Under the pieces are notes generated by a model. That model ran no database searches. It had not been told where the DNA came from and saw only the letters and a program-made list of their open reading frames with translations. The translations under genes were made by a program, and so were the position numbers. This document shows positions 1 to 9,071 of a stretch of DNA of 64,000 bases, piece by piece (position 1 is the first letter of the stretch; each line of letters begins with the position of its first letter). Source of the stretch: an uncultured Bacteroidota bacterium (GTDB lineage Bacteria; Bacteroidota; Bacteroidia; Chitinophagales; Chitinophagaceae); assembly GCA_902826165.1 (NCBI GenBank), contig CADEDV010000001.1, positions 62,001-126,000 on the forward strand. Direction: 5' to 3'.

Positions 1-3000
1 AAACATTTCACTGTTGCCAGAACAGATTCCGGTCAGCGTTTCCAGTTACAGTTTGATGGCATATTCCGGGATGCGAATATCTGGCTCAACGGATTTTTCC
101 TCGGTAATAATAAAAGCGGTTATGTGGGTGTGGCATATGATGTAACGGACTATATCAATTTCGATAAAGACAATGTGATCGTGGTGAGAGCCGATGCTTC
201 GCAATATGAAGGCTGGTTTTATGAAGGAGCGGGTATCTACCGGCATGTGTGGCTGAATATATACAAGAACGTCAACATAACTAAAGATGGAGTATTTGCT
301 TACTCCACTATTAAAGGAGATGTGGCCACGGTTACCATTGAAACAAGTTTACAAAACCAGGAACTGAATACAGCCAGTTGTTCGGTGTATTCTTATATCA
401 CCGACAGGAACGGAAAAAAATTGGTTCAGTCAAAAGAACAATCCCTTTCATTGCCGGTCAATGGTACAGTAACCGTAAAAGCAAGTATGGCTCTCGCCGG
501 GTCAAAACTATGGTCGCTGGAAGATCCTTATTTATACCGGGTGGTTTCCATCGTAAAGCAAAATGGAACAATCATTGACAGTGTCAAACAACGCTTCGGT
601 ATCCGGTCCATCGAGATAAAACCCAACGGTGTTTTCCTGAACGGGAAATATATCAAGCTACAGGGAATGAACAATCACCAGGACCATGCAGGGGTTGGCA
701 GCGCATTGCCAGATTATTTACAATATTACCGGGTGAGTTTATTAAAAAGAATGGGAGTGAATGCTTATCGCACCAGTCATAATGCACCCACGCCGGAATT
801 GTTAGATGCCTGTGACAGCCTGGGCATGCTGGTGATGGATGAGCAACGGTTACTCAACAGCAGTCCTGAATACACGGACCAGTTTGAACGGCTCATCAAA
901 AGAGACCGGAGTCGGGCTTCCGTGTTTATGTGGTCCATCGGTAATGAAGAGGGTTGGATACATACCACAAGTATTGGTAAACGAATAGCACAAACATTAA
1001 TAGCCAAACAAAAAGAGCTAGACCCGACAAGAACCTGTACGTATGCTGCAGACCTGGGTAATGTATATAAAGGAGTGAATGAAGTGATCCCTGTCCGTTC
1101 TTTTAATTACCGGCAGTTTGCTGTGGCGGATTATCACCGTGATCATCCAGATCAGCCGATCATCGGAACAGAAATGGGCAGCACGGTTACCACGAGAGGT
1201 ATCTATGAAAAAGATACCATCAGGGGTTATGTACCCGACCAGGATATAACTGCGCCCTGGTGGGCCAGCAAAGCAGAAGACTGGTGGACATTAGCCGCAA
1301 CCAATGATTTCTGGCTCGGCGGTTTTGTATGGACCGGTTTTGACTACCGCGGCGAACCCACACCGTACGAATGGCCGAATATCAATTCGCATTTTGGTAT
1401 CCTGGATATGTGCGGCTTCCCCAAGAATATTTATTACTACTATAAAAGCTGGTGGACCGATGAAGATGTATTGCATATCTCCCCGCACTGGAACTGGAGT
1501 AGCAAGGCAGCCGGCTGGAATAAAAAACAAGGTGACCCGGTGGATGTATGGGTGAATAGCAATGCGGATAACGTGGAGCTGTTCCTGAATGGGAAAAGCC
1601 TGGGTAAAAAAGAGATGCCCCGGAACAGTCACCTGCAATGGACCGTGCATTATGAACCCGGCAAACTGGAAGCGGTCGCTTATAAAAAAGGGAAACGGTT
1701 AACCACTAAAGTAGAAACAACGGGACAACCCGTGGAAGTGGTGGTGACCCCGTATAAAACAACCATACTCGCCGATGGCAAAGATGTAACTGTTCTCAAC
1801 ATCACCGTGCTTGACCGGGAAGGGCGGGAAGTACCGGATGCTGATAATCTGATTAAGTTCAATCTTGCAGGTGATGGAAAAATAATTGGCGTGGGGAATG
1901 GTGATCCCAGCAGTCATGAACCGGATAAATGTATGGAAGGGGCCTGGCAACGGAGCTTATTCAATGGAAAATGCCAGGTGATCATTCAATCAGGTACAAA
2001 ACCTGGGATGATCAAGTTTGAAGCGAAGGCAACAGGACTCTGGAGCGGCGGGACGGATATACAAACTATCTCGCCTGAAAGTGTGGCCACATTTACCACG
2101 GATAAAAAATACCAGCTGACAGCAGCACAAACAAAGAAAACAGAAGTGGATCAAATGCTGGGTGCTGATATTTCTTTTTTACCGGAACTGGAAGCAAAAG
2201 GAATGAAATTTTCTGACAACGGCGTGGAGAAAGATGCCATTGCTATCTTAAAAGAACATGGATTGAATTATGTGCGGCTGCGGATCTTCAATGATCCGAA
2301 ACAGGACAGCGGTTATTCGCCCGGGAAAGGTTTTTGTGATCTTGATAATACATTGAAAATGGCGAAACGGGTAAAGGCAGCAGGCATGAAACTGTTACTC
2401 GATTTTCATTACAGTGATTACTGGGCCGATCCCGGTCACCAGAACAAACCGGCCGCCTGGAAAAATTTATCCTTTGAAGAATTGAAGAAAGCGGTCTATG
2501 ATTATACCAAAGAAGTAATGATGGCCCTGAAAGCACAGGGCACTACGCCGGATATGGTGCAGGTGGGCAACGAGATCAATCATGGAATGATCTGGCCGGA
2601 AGGAAATGTGAGCAACATAGACGGGCTGGCACAACTGATCAACGCCGGAACCGCAGCTGTTAAAACAGTTGATCCTAATGTAACCATGATGCTGCATGTG
2701 GCACTGGGCGGGCAAAACGATGAATCGGTGTTCTTTATTGATAATATGCTGGCCCGCGGCGTTCATTTTGATGTGATCGGTGAATCGTATTATCCCAAAT
2801 GGCATGGCACTTTGGAAGATTTGGAAAATAATCTTAATGATCTTTCCCGCCGCTATAATAAGGATGTGATCGTGGTGGAATATTCGCACCGCAAAGAAGA
2901 AGTGAACAAGATCGCTTTTGAAGTAAAGAACGGGAGAGGAAAGGGCAGCTGTATCTGGGAACCGCTGAGTACCTGGGAGAAATTCTTTGATGAGAAAGGC

Positions 3001-3069
3001 CGTTCCAATGAGCTATTGAAACTGTACTACGAGATCAGTAAAAAATACCTTGCTAATAAAGCCCACTAA
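1..3069 (+). CDS. GH2 beta-galactosidase / GH53 endo-galactanase fusion (5' partial)
   Basis: The frame is open from base 1, so the start lies outside the window; 1022 residues are visible. The first part is a glycoside hydrolase family 2 enzyme: jelly-roll sugar-binding domain (residues 1-90), Ig-like domain, then a TIM barrel. The GNEE motif gives the acid/base Glu (codon 946-948) and GTEMGS the likely nucleophile (codon 1171-1173). A DUF4982-like beta domain follows. From about nt 2140 a second complete catalytic domain of GH53 (endo-beta-1,4-galactanase) begins at LGADIS, with acid/base Glu in VGNEIN (2572-2574) and nucleophile Glu in VVEYSH (2878-2880). Family knowledge predicts that GH53 cuts beta-1,4-galactan of pectin while the GH2 part releases galactose. 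galK follows 9 bp downstream, which fits galactose use. The export signal, if any, is off the edge. The domain calls are firm; the exact GH2 specificity is inferred. Confidence 0.93.
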   Translation, partial: KHFTVARTDSGQRFQLQFDGIFRDANIWLNGFFLGNNKSGYVGVAYDVTDYINFDKDNVIVVRADASQYEGWFYEGAGIYRHVWLNIYKNVNITKDGVFAYSTIKGDVATVTIETSLQNQELNTASCSVYSYITDRNGKKLVQSKEQSLSLPVNGTVTVKASMALAGSKLWSLEDPYLYRVVSIVKQNGTIIDSVKQRFGIRSIEIKPNGVFLNGKYIKLQGMNNHQDHAGVGSALPDYLQYYRVSLLKRMGVNAYRTSHNAPTPELLDACDSLGMLVMDEQRLLNSSPEYTDQFERLIKRDRSRASVFMWSIGNEEGWIHTTSIGKRIAQTLIAKQKELDPTRTCTYAADLGNVYKGVNEVIPVRSFNYRQFAVADYHRDHPDQPIIGTEMGSTVTTRGIYEKDTIRGYVPDQDITAPWWASKAEDWWTLAATNDFWLGGFVWTGFDYRGEPTPYEWPNINSHFGILDMCGFPKNIYYYYKSWWTDEDVLHISPHWNWSSKAAGWNKKQGDPVDVWVNSNADNVELFLNGKSLGKKEMPRNSHLQWTVHYEPGKLEAVAYKKGKRLTTKVETTGQPVEVVVTPYKTTILADGKDVTVLNITVLDREGREVPDADNLIKFNLAGDGKIIGVGNGDPSSHEPDKCMEGAWQRSLFNGKCQVIIQSGTKPGMIKFEAKATGLWSGGTDIQTISPESVATFTTDKKYQLTAAQTKKTEVDQMLGADISFLPELEAKGMKFSDNGVEKDAIAILKEHGLNYVRLRIFNDPKQDSGYSPGKGFCDLDNTLKMAKRVKAAGMKLLLDFHYSDYWADPGHQNKPAAWKNLSFEELKKAVYDYTKEVMMALKAQGTTPDMVQVGNEINHGMIWPEGNVSNIDGLAQLINAGTAAVKTVDPNVTMMLHVALGGQNDESVFFIDNMLARGVHFDVIGESYYPKWHGTLEDLENNLNDLSRRYNKDVIVVEYSHRKEEVNKIAFEVKNGRGKGSCIWEPLSTWEKFFDEKGRSNELLKLYYEISKKYLANKAH

Positions 3070-3078
3070 TAATTACAC

Positions 3079-4233
3079 ATGAGCGGAACGTATACCATAC
3101 CCGGACCCCTGCAGCCTTTTATTACGGACAAAGCGATCATTGTCCGGTCGCCGGGAAGGATCAACCTGATCGGGGAGCATACCGATTATAACGAAGGCTT
3201 TGTATTGCCGGCTGCCATTGATAAGGCCGTGTACGTGGTGATTGAAAAGAATGAAAGCGATACGATCGTTCTTCATTCAACGGACTTTAACGAAACAGTG
3301 GAATACTCACTGGCTGCTATCAAACCCGTTTTTGGTCACTGGTCCACATATATACTTGGTGTGGCTGACCAGTTGCAGCAACGGTCTTATACGATCGGCG
3401 GATTTAAACTGGCGGTGTATGGTGATGTGCCCTTAGGTGCCGGTCTTTCATCCTCTGCCGCTATTGAATGTGCTACGGCTTTTGCCCTGAATGAATTATT
3501 TGGATTGGGTATTACCCGGAAAGAACTATCACTCATCGCCCAAAAAGCAGAACATGAATTTGCCGGGGTCAAATGCGGTATCATGGACCAGTTTGCCAGC
3601 CTCTTTGGTAAAAAGAATAATGTGATCCGGTTAGACTGCCGTTCACTCGACTATGAATATTTCCCTTTGGAACTTGGGCAATATAAATTAGTGTTGCTGG
3701 ATTCGCAGGTAAAACATTCACTGGCTTCTACGGAATACAATGTGCGCCGCAGCCAGTGCGAAGCTGGTGTGGCGGCCATTCAGCAACAATATCCTGCTGT
3801 AAAAAGCCTGCGGGATGTAAGCCTTGAGATGATCAATGGCTGTATTAACACGGCGGATATTGTGTACCGCCGCTGCAAATACGTGGTGGAGGAAAATATA
3901 CGCTTACAGGAAGGCTGTACGGACCTGCTGAACGGCAACGTGGAAGCCTTTGGCAAAAAAATGTATGCCACCCATGAAGGGTTGAGTAAGGATTATGAAG
4001 TGAGTTGTAAAGAACTGGATTACCTCGTGGAGCAGGTGCAACATACTCCTTTTGTGATCGGTGCCCGGATGATGGGCGGGGGATTTGGCGGCTGCACGAT
4101 CAATATTATACAAAAAGAAGAAGCCGATGCGTTAATCGAAAAGATAACCGAAAAATATAGAAATACTTTTCAAAAAGAATTAAAATCGTATACCGTTCAG
4201 ATTGAGGAGGGAACTTCGGTGATTTTAAAATAG
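3079..4233 (+). CDS. galK: galactokinase
   Basis: A cytoplasmic GHMP-family kinase of 384 aa, the normal length for GalK. It phosphorylates galactose to galactose-1-phosphate, the first committed step of the Leloir pathway. The N-terminal galactokinase signature is visible as GRINLIGEHTDYNEG. The ATP-binding GHMP motif follows as PLGAGLSSSAA (about residue 117), then the catalytic-Asp region CGIMDQFAS, and the C-terminal GHMP motif GARMMGGGFGGC. It starts 9 bp after the GH2-GH53 gene on the same strand, so the two are very likely co-transcribed: galactan is cut outside and the imported galactose is phosphorylated here. No galT or epimerase gene is seen nearby. No clear terminator follows. Confidence 0.97.
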   Translation: MSGTYTIPGPLQPFITDKAIIVRSPGRINLIGEHTDYNEGFVLPAAIDKAVYVVIEKNESDTIVLHSTDFNETVEYSLAAIKPVFGHWSTYILGVADQLQQRSYTIGGFKLAVYGDVPLGAGLSSSAAIECATAFALNELFGLGITRKELSLIAQKAEHEFAGVKCGIMDQFASLFGKKNNVIRLDCRSLDYEYFPLELGQYKLVLLDSQVKHSLASTEYNVRRSQCEAGVAAIQQQYPAVKSLRDVSLEMINGCINTADIVYRRCKYVVEENIRLQEGCTDLLNGNVEAFGKKMYATHEGLSKDYEVSCKELDYLVEQVQHTPFVIGARMMGGGFGGCTINIIQKEEADALIEKITEKYRNTFQKELKSYTVQIEEGTSVILK

Positions 4234-4405
4234 TGGTATGAGATTTCTTCACAGGCGAGTGTCGGAAGAGTTTGTGTTGAGGCTTTGTGGCACTCGTCAT
4301 CCAACCAGCAGAATACTTTAAATTTAACAAAGCCAATAAATAAGACCAGGCTCTCCGCCAGGACACAAAGCAAGTTGTAATACTCAATAGCGAAAAACTA
4401 GTAAG

Positions 4406-4774
4406 ATGAAAAGCATATCAACATTAGCTGTAATTTTATTTTTCAGCACTTCTCTTTCTATAAAATCGTACTCGCAGAACATAGACTCGACAGCAGTAAA
4501 AATTGTTAAGTCGCACCTGAAATTGATTTCAGATTATCTCAAAAATGGCGAAACAGATTTTAGATTTTATAATGCCGGGTCTATTAGTTTTTTAACACGA
4601 TTAACCGGGATTGCGTAAGAGTCTGATGGCAATTTTTTAGGTCAGTCACATCCAACGCAAACGGATTATCAAAAGTGGTCCGACTGGCTGGAACTTTATC
4701 AGAGATTTTTAAGGTACGACAGGAAAAAGCAAGTAATTATTGTGCACAGAGAAATAGATGCACCTGGATGGTAA
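4406..4774 (+). pseudogene. small exported protein gene broken by an in-frame stop
   Basis: From ATG 4406 the frame encodes a signal peptide (a hydrophobic stretch ending near SYSQ) and about 50 further residues, then meets TAA at 4616-4618. The same frame continues without shift to TAA 4772-4774 with normal-looking protein: ESDGNFLGQ, DYQKWSDWLELY and VIIVHREIDAPGW. The joined product would be about 122 residues. The simplest reading is a single nonsense change in a small secreted protein gene. Sequencing error or a genuine short product cannot be excluded. The family is not recognised; the pattern 'LTGI.SESDGNF...W..W' recalls small Bacteroidota exported proteins, but this is an impression only. 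Confidence 0.55.
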
Positions 4775-4857
4775 AAAATAATTCTGAACCCAAGATTGAA
4801 GCAAAGGCAAGGTTTAAGACTCGGCTTCGAAAAAGATATTGGAGGCTAATACTTCTT

Positions 4858-5439
4858 ATGAAAAGAAAATTAATTTTTATTGTAGCTGGAGCGTTACTTC
4901 TTTTCTTTTTTTTAATCATAAAGAATAAGCACTATAAACTTAGTGATAAAGACCTATTGATAATTCCTTATAAAGGAAACGAGAAACTGGTTTTCAGATC
5001 CAATACTAATGATACTTTTACAATGTATTTAGCGGGATATGAGCGGTCTACTACTTTCTCATCTAATGGGCTGAAAAAAGAAAAATTTGATCGCTATAAC
5101 CTGGTATACAATCATGAACTTCCTGATAAAACAGTCAGGCAGGATTTCTTTTGTTTGCTTACTGCGGGAAAAAATAACCAGGTTTTTTTAGGTATTTATT
5201 TGGATGGAGTAAAGTCAAGAAAATTTCGTGGGTCGATTAGCATACGTACAGATGGATCCGTTGATTTTAAAGGCAAAGGAGATTCAATGAATAAAATGGA
5301 TGATATCATAATTGTTCCTAACGAGGATTCTGTTTCTGGGAATAGTGATATTCATAAAGTATACTGGAGCCGATCAAAGGGCTTAGTGAGGTTTAATATG
5401 GCTGACACAGTTTATTTTGAGCTTATTAACCCGTTATAG
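4858..5439 (+). CDS. membrane-anchored hypothetical protein
   Basis: 193 aa, not recognised. ATG 4858 is preferred over an upstream in-frame start because it gives a Lys-Arg start followed by a single long hydrophobic segment (IFIVAGALLLFFFLII), and GGAGG lies 12 bases upstream. The frame before it overlaps the broken gene at 4406-4774 and looks non-coding. After the anchor come about 165 polar residues with beta-rich character and no motif that I can name. The domain would face the periplasm if the usual positive-inside rule holds. This stretch is richer in A/T than its neighbours, which fits recently acquired or fast-evolving DNA. Confidence 0.6.
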   Translation: MKRKLIFIVAGALLLFFFLIIKNKHYKLSDKDLLIIPYKGNEKLVFRSNTNDTFTMYLAGYERSTTFSSNGLKKEKFDRYNLVYNHELPDKTVRQDFFCLLTAGKNNQVFLGIYLDGVKSRKFRGSISIRTDGSVDFKGKGDSMNKMDDIIIVPNEDSVSGNSDIHKVYWSRSKGLVRFNMADTVYFELINPL

Positions 5440-5498
5440 TGATACTTGTCATCTTAGAGGTAAATTTTAACCAGGGAATTATTATTTCTTATTTGGAC

Positions 5499-6101
5499 TC
5501 ACTTCACTTCTCGCTGATGCTCAATAATAAACGCTATCAGTTCTTCAACTGTCGCATCAATTCTAGCAACCGCATCGGCAATATCTTCCCGGCTTACCTG
5601 TGCCGCGAAAGAAGGAGTTTTTAATCGCTTCAATACACTTTTTACTTCCAGTCCTTCGTAAAGCGTCGGGCGGATCAGTGCAGCAGCATGGGTGAAACCG
5701 GATAATTCATCGATTGCAAAGATCATTTTGTCCATATTACTGACCGGTTCCACACCAAATACTTTCGGCCCGTGGGAGGCAATGCAGCGGATAATATCCG
5801 GGTCTATATTCCTTCTTTCTAATTCTTCAATGATGATGCGGCAATGGTCATTGGGATATTTTTCCCAGTCAGCATCATGCAGCAAACCGGCCAGTTCCCA
5901 TTTCAGGGCAGTTGTTTCATCGGCACCTTCCTTTTCGATGGCCCAGGCTTTCATATTGGCGGCCACCTGTTTCATATGCAGGCGGAGTTTTTCATTGGGC
6001 ACCCATTCGTTCAATAAAGCATGGGCTTCTTCCAGCGTCATAAGGTTGCCGGCATTTTTCGGATCACCAAAATGGGTCCTGTTTAGCAAATGTGTTGACA
6101 T
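5499..6101 (-). CDS. HD-domain phosphohydrolase
   Basis: 200 aa. The HD fold binds metal through a spaced set of His and Asp residues: the core HD pair is in AGLLHDADWEKYP (about residue 75), followed by DHCRIIIEEL, a His in CIASHGPK and a distal Asp in AIDELSGF. This is the HDIG-type subclass, whose members hydrolyse phosphates of nucleotides or related small molecules; the substrate cannot be told from sequence. It is divergent from the gene at 6198, with a shared 96-bp promoter interval, and converges on the orphan at 4858-5439. Confidence 0.8.
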   Translation of the reverse strand: MSTHLLNRTHFGDPKNAGNLMTLEEAHALLNEWVPNEKLRLHMKQVAANMKAWAIEKEGADETTALKWELAGLLHDADWEKYPNDHCRIIIEELERRNIDPDIIRCIASHGPKVFGVEPVSNMDKMIFAIDELSGFTHAAALIRPTLYEGLEVKSVLKRLKTPSFAAQVSREDIADAVARIDATVEELIAFIIEHQREVK

Positions 6102-6182
6102 ACTAGCTGATTAAGGAATAAATATAAGCGGCAATTTTCAAATGAGGCGCCGGCTGTTATGAATGGTTATGCCGCTTAGGCC

Positions 6183-6190
6183 TACATTTG
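6183..6190 (+). promoter_or_regulatory. Bacteroidota -7 box TACATTTG
   Basis: Exact match to TAnnTTTG, 7 bases before the ATG at 6198. No convincing TTTG lies 19 bases upstream, so the -33 element is weak or absent. Confidence 0.4.
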
Positions 6191-6197
6191 TACCGGA

Positions 6198-6920
6198 ATG
6201 GAAAAAGACCTGCAACAATACAAGGGAACGATATCGTTCGTCAATTTTGAAAAGCATTTTGCCACGATCGACTATACGCATAATAATAAAGCCAAATCGG
6301 TCAACTTTAAAACTGATGCTTCCGGCAATGACAAGAAGCCCCATCATTACCGGATCGGGGATGTGATCAATTTCCAGTTAAAGCTTTCTGATAGGGGTGA
6401 TAAGATGACGGCTTATAATATTAAATATCTACACAATACCGCTATTGACCTGCTGATCCAGAAAGCCGCCATTGAGAACCGCTTCTCCGGCTACCTGAAA
6501 AAGGTGGAAGAGAATTACTTTGTAAAAGAGTGGGACAGTTATATTTTCTTTCCCCTCATCGTTTCTCCCTGGGAAGTGCCACCGGCTGAAACAGCAGCCA
6601 ATGAAGCGATCACATTCCGGTTGCTGAACCTGGAAAAACCCAATGCTATTACGGCGGAACTTTTCTCCCACAACTATATACCTCAATACCGGAAAGCGGT
6701 GCAGCATTTCAATAACAAGATTGATATTGAGGCAGCGGTTACTAAAATTACCCCGCATGCTGTTTTCCTCAACCTCTTTGATGATAAGGTACAGGCAAGA
6801 CTTCCATTACCGATTGAAGGCAGGGAGGAGATCAAAGAAGGCGATATTATACCCATACTGATTAAGCATCTTACGCATACCCGTATCGTAGTGGAGCCGG
6901 TGAAACCTGCTACAGAATAA
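6198..6920 (+). CDS. OB-fold-like (cold-shock/S1-type) hypothetical protein
   Basis: 240 aa, cytoplasmic. The first 75 residues read like a cold-shock domain: KGTISFVNFEKHFATIDY, then a VNF segment and a YRIGDVINFQL strand. The spacing is that of CSD proteins, but the RNP1 aromatic motif is degenerate. The last 75 residues (VTKITPHAVFLNLFDDKVQARLPL, then EGDIIPILI) resemble an S1 RNA-binding strand order. The middle is unassigned. A role in binding RNA or single-stranded DNA is therefore inferred, not shown. It has its own -7 box and stands alone. Confidence 0.5.
   Translation: MEKDLQQYKGTISFVNFEKHFATIDYTHNNKAKSVNFKTDASGNDKKPHHYRIGDVINFQLKLSDRGDKMTAYNIKYLHNTAIDLLIQKAAIENRFSGYLKKVEENYFVKEWDSYIFFPLIVSPWEVPPAETAANEAITFRLLNLEKPNAITAELFSHNYIPQYRKAVQHFNNKIDIEAAVTKITPHAVFLNLFDDKVQARLPLPIEGREEIKEGDIIPILIKHLTHTRIVVEPVKPATE
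6226..6239. repeat. perfect 14-bp palindrome inside a coding region
   Basis: GAACGATATCGTTC reads the same on both strands. It lies in codons 10-14 of the gene at 6198, 36 bases after its -7 box. Its half-sites (AACGAT/ATCGTT) are the same as those of the probable LacI operator at 57884-57901. Confidence 0.5.
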
Positions 6921-7039
6921 AAAATTCATCAGCGCTGCCTGTTCGTTGACCGGTCGTTTGGCACGGTTTACCTAAGTTCCTGTTCAATGCAGCATTATCC
7001 TGCCGGCTTTATTAATTTGCAGGAGAAAATGAACCAGCG

Positions 7040-8071
7040 ATGTCACTGAAAATAACCGGTATGCTTCCTTCGGGTCAACACCTGGAACGATTGAAAAAAT
7101 CTCCCAACTTTAAAACAAAAGGGTTCGAAAATTTATCTGCCACACCCATGATGGCAGAAGATGCTTCCTACTGGAAGATGACCAAAGATTTTTTTAAGAA
7201 GAACAAAGATGCTGCACCGGCGCAGGTGTTGCCTTCCGTAAAAACTGATCTCAATACTCTTCACCCGGAAGAACCGATCATTATATGGTTTGGACATTCT
7301 TCTTATTTCATTCGCATAGCCGGGAAGAATTTTTTGGTTGACCCTGTCTTCAGTGGTAATGCAGCACCACTTTCCTTTATGGTAAAAGCCTTTCCCGGAA
7401 GCGATGTATATAAAGCAGAAGATATGCCGGTGATTGATTACCTGATCCTGACCCACGATCATTATGATCACCTCGATTATAAAACCATTCTTAAATTAAA
7501 AAAGAAAGTAAAAGCCATTTATTGTTCACTGGGTATCAGTTCTCATTTAAAATACTGGGGAATTGATACGGGCATCATCACCGAAATGGATTGGTGGGAA
7601 GAACAGCAGCTGGATGAAGTAATCACATTAGCTGCCACACCGGCCCGTCATTTTTCCGGACGTGGTATCAAGAGAGCACAGACACTCTGGTCTTCTTTTG
7701 TGTTGAAAACAGCAACACATCGTTTATTCCTGGGTGGTGATTCGGGCTATGACAGTCATTTCAAAACCATCGGGGAGAAATACGGGCCTTTTGATATAGC
7801 CCTGCTGGAAGCCGGGCAGTACAATACAATGTGGCCGCTGATCCATATGATGCCGGAAGAAACGGTGCAGGCAGCGGCTGACCTGCAGGCGAAATTATTA
7901 TTGCCTGTTCACTGGGGAAAATTCTCCCTCGCCATGCATGCCTGGAATGAACCCGTGAAAAGAGTACTGGCCAGGGCAAAAGAGCTGAATATTCCTGTCC
8001 GCACACCGATGATCGGTGAAACAACTGTGTTAGGTACAACTTATACTATAAACAATTGGTGGGAGAGCTGA
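7040..8071 (+). CDS. MBL-fold metal-dependent hydrolase (UlaG/NAPE-PLD-like)
   Basis: 343 aa. The metallo-beta-lactamase fold is clear: the first strand IIIWFGHSSYFI with LVDPVFSG, the metal motif LTHDHYDHLD (HxHxDH, about residue 138), a further His in ATPARHFSGRG, the Asp in FLGGDSGYD, and a late LLPVHWGKFSL. The GHSS-ILVDP start and ATPARHFSGRG are typical of the branch that includes N-acylphosphatidylethanolamine phospholipase D-like and UlaG-like enzymes. The bacterial substrate is unknown. No signal peptide is seen, so it is cytoplasmic. A second, unrelated MBL gene follows on the same strand. Confidence 0.85.
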   Translation: MSLKITGMLPSGQHLERLKKSPNFKTKGFENLSATPMMAEDASYWKMTKDFFKKNKDAAPAQVLPSVKTDLNTLHPEEPIIIWFGHSSYFIRIAGKNFLVDPVFSGNAAPLSFMVKAFPGSDVYKAEDMPVIDYLILTHDHYDHLDYKTILKLKKKVKAIYCSLGISSHLKYWGIDTGIITEMDWWEEQQLDEVITLAATPARHFSGRGIKRAQTLWSSFVLKTATHRLFLGGDSGYDSHFKTIGEKYGPFDIALLEAGQYNTMWPLIHMMPEETVQAAADLQAKLLLPVHWGKFSLAMHAWNEPVKRVLARAKELNIPVRTPMIGETTVLGTTYTINNWWES

Positions 8072-8104
8072 TCCGTTGGAGCTTATTAGCTATTTTTGAT
8101 TCGT

Positions 8105-8938
8105 ATGGGGTTATACTTTTCATCGCTGAACTCGGGGAGCAATGGCAATTGTTATTATGTAGGTAATAGCGAGGAAGCTGTGCTGGTGGATGCCGGCATT
8201 TCCTGCCGGGAAACCGAGAAGCGGATGAAACGATCCGGGCTGGAGATGGAGAAAGTGAAAGCCATTTTTGTGTCGCATGAACATTCTGATCATATCACGG
8301 GTATTCCGGCTCTCTCAAAAAAATACCAGCTGCCGGTATATATTACCAGCAACACCCTGAAAGGAAGTAAGATCCCCATCGAAGAGCATTTGATCCGTTC
8401 TTTTGAAGCGGATAAACCAGTTACCATTGGCAAACTGGCGGTTACTCCATTTGTAAAATCGCATGATGCAGCAGACCCGCATAGTTTTTTGATCTCCGGT
8501 AATGGGGTGAATGTGGGGGTCTTTACCGATATCGGTTATTCCTGCAAACGGCTGACCCGTTATTTCAAACAATGTCATGCTGCTTTTCTTGAATCCAACT
8601 ATTGCGAGGATATGCTCATGAATGGCAGTTATCCTTATTACCTGAAGCAGCGTATCAGTGGGGATGACGGGCACTTGTCCAATACGCAGGCCCTGGAACT
8701 TTTTACCAAACACCGGAGTTCATTGCTGGAACACCTTATATTATCCCATCTTTCAAAAAACAATAACTCTCCTGAACTGGTGGAACGGCTGTTCAGCCAG
8801 CAGGCCGGTTCCACTAAGATCACGGTGGCTTCCCGTTACCAGGAAACGGCTGTATTCTCTATCTATAAAGGAAACCAACCCGCCCGGATCATATCCAAAA
8901 AAAGGATGCCCGACCAGAACCAGCTTTCGCTTTTTTGA
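8105..8938 (+). CDS. MBL-fold hydrolase, YycJ/WalJ-like
   Basis: 277 aa from ATG 8105; a TTG three codons upstream is less likely. The protein opens with SSLNSGSNGNCYYVGN, the hallmark of the YycJ/WalJ group of metallo-beta-lactamase proteins, followed by VLVDAGISCRE and the metal motif SHEHSDHITGIP. Later parts include VGVFTDIGYS and HLSNTQALEL with LSHLSKNNNSPEL. In Firmicutes this group is a 5'-3' exonuclease linked to cell wall and mismatch functions; in Bacteroidota the role is unproven. A match to TAnnTTTG (TATTTTTG, 8091-8098) sits just before the start, but its leader would be very short, so read-through from the previous gene is as likely. Confidence 0.82.
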   Translation: MGLYFSSLNSGSNGNCYYVGNSEEAVLVDAGISCRETEKRMKRSGLEMEKVKAIFVSHEHSDHITGIPALSKKYQLPVYITSNTLKGSKIPIEEHLIRSFEADKPVTIGKLAVTPFVKSHDAADPHSFLISGNGVNVGVFTDIGYSCKRLTRYFKQCHAAFLESNYCEDMLMNGSYPYYLKQRISGDDGHLSNTQALELFTKHRSSLLEHLILSHLSKNNNSPELVERLFSQQAGSTKITVASRYQETAVFSIYKGNQPARIISKKRMPDQNQLSLF

Positions 8939-8999
8939 ATTTTTGACACCCACTCCGGCGCCTGTTAAAAATAGTGAGCAAAATATTTATTGAAAATCA

Positions 9000-9016
9000 A
9001 CACCTTGTAAAGGTGT
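9000..9016. repeat. 7-bp inverted repeat upstream of rplM
   Basis: ACACCTT-GTA-AAGGTGT, a perfect stem with a 3-nt loop, 62 bases after the YycJ-like gene. No T-run follows, so it is not a standard terminator. It could still mark the 3' end of the preceding transcript. Confidence 0.4.
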
Positions 9017-9063
9017 CATATAAATTTCCTCCCCGATTTTTAGGTTAAGAATTTACCCAAACC

Positions 9064-9071
9064 TATCTTCG
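9064..9071 (+). promoter_or_regulatory. probable -7 box of the rplM operon (TATCTTCG)
   Basis: TATCTTCG differs from TAnnTTTG at one base. The surrounding 14 bases CCTATCTTCGCAGC recur exactly in front of pyrH (minus strand, near 49016-49025), which supports a shared promoter type. Initiation here gives a leader of about 120 nt before rplM. Confidence 0.45.

Noticed and set aside
2467..2889. 140-codon ORF antisense to the GH53 module
   Set aside because: The sense strand encodes conserved catalytic motifs; the antisense frame has no recognisable domain or start signal.
4675..4857. Longer start for the membrane-anchored orphan
   Set aside because: The extension overlaps the other frame of the broken gene and lacks protein character; ATG 4858 starts a signal-anchor.
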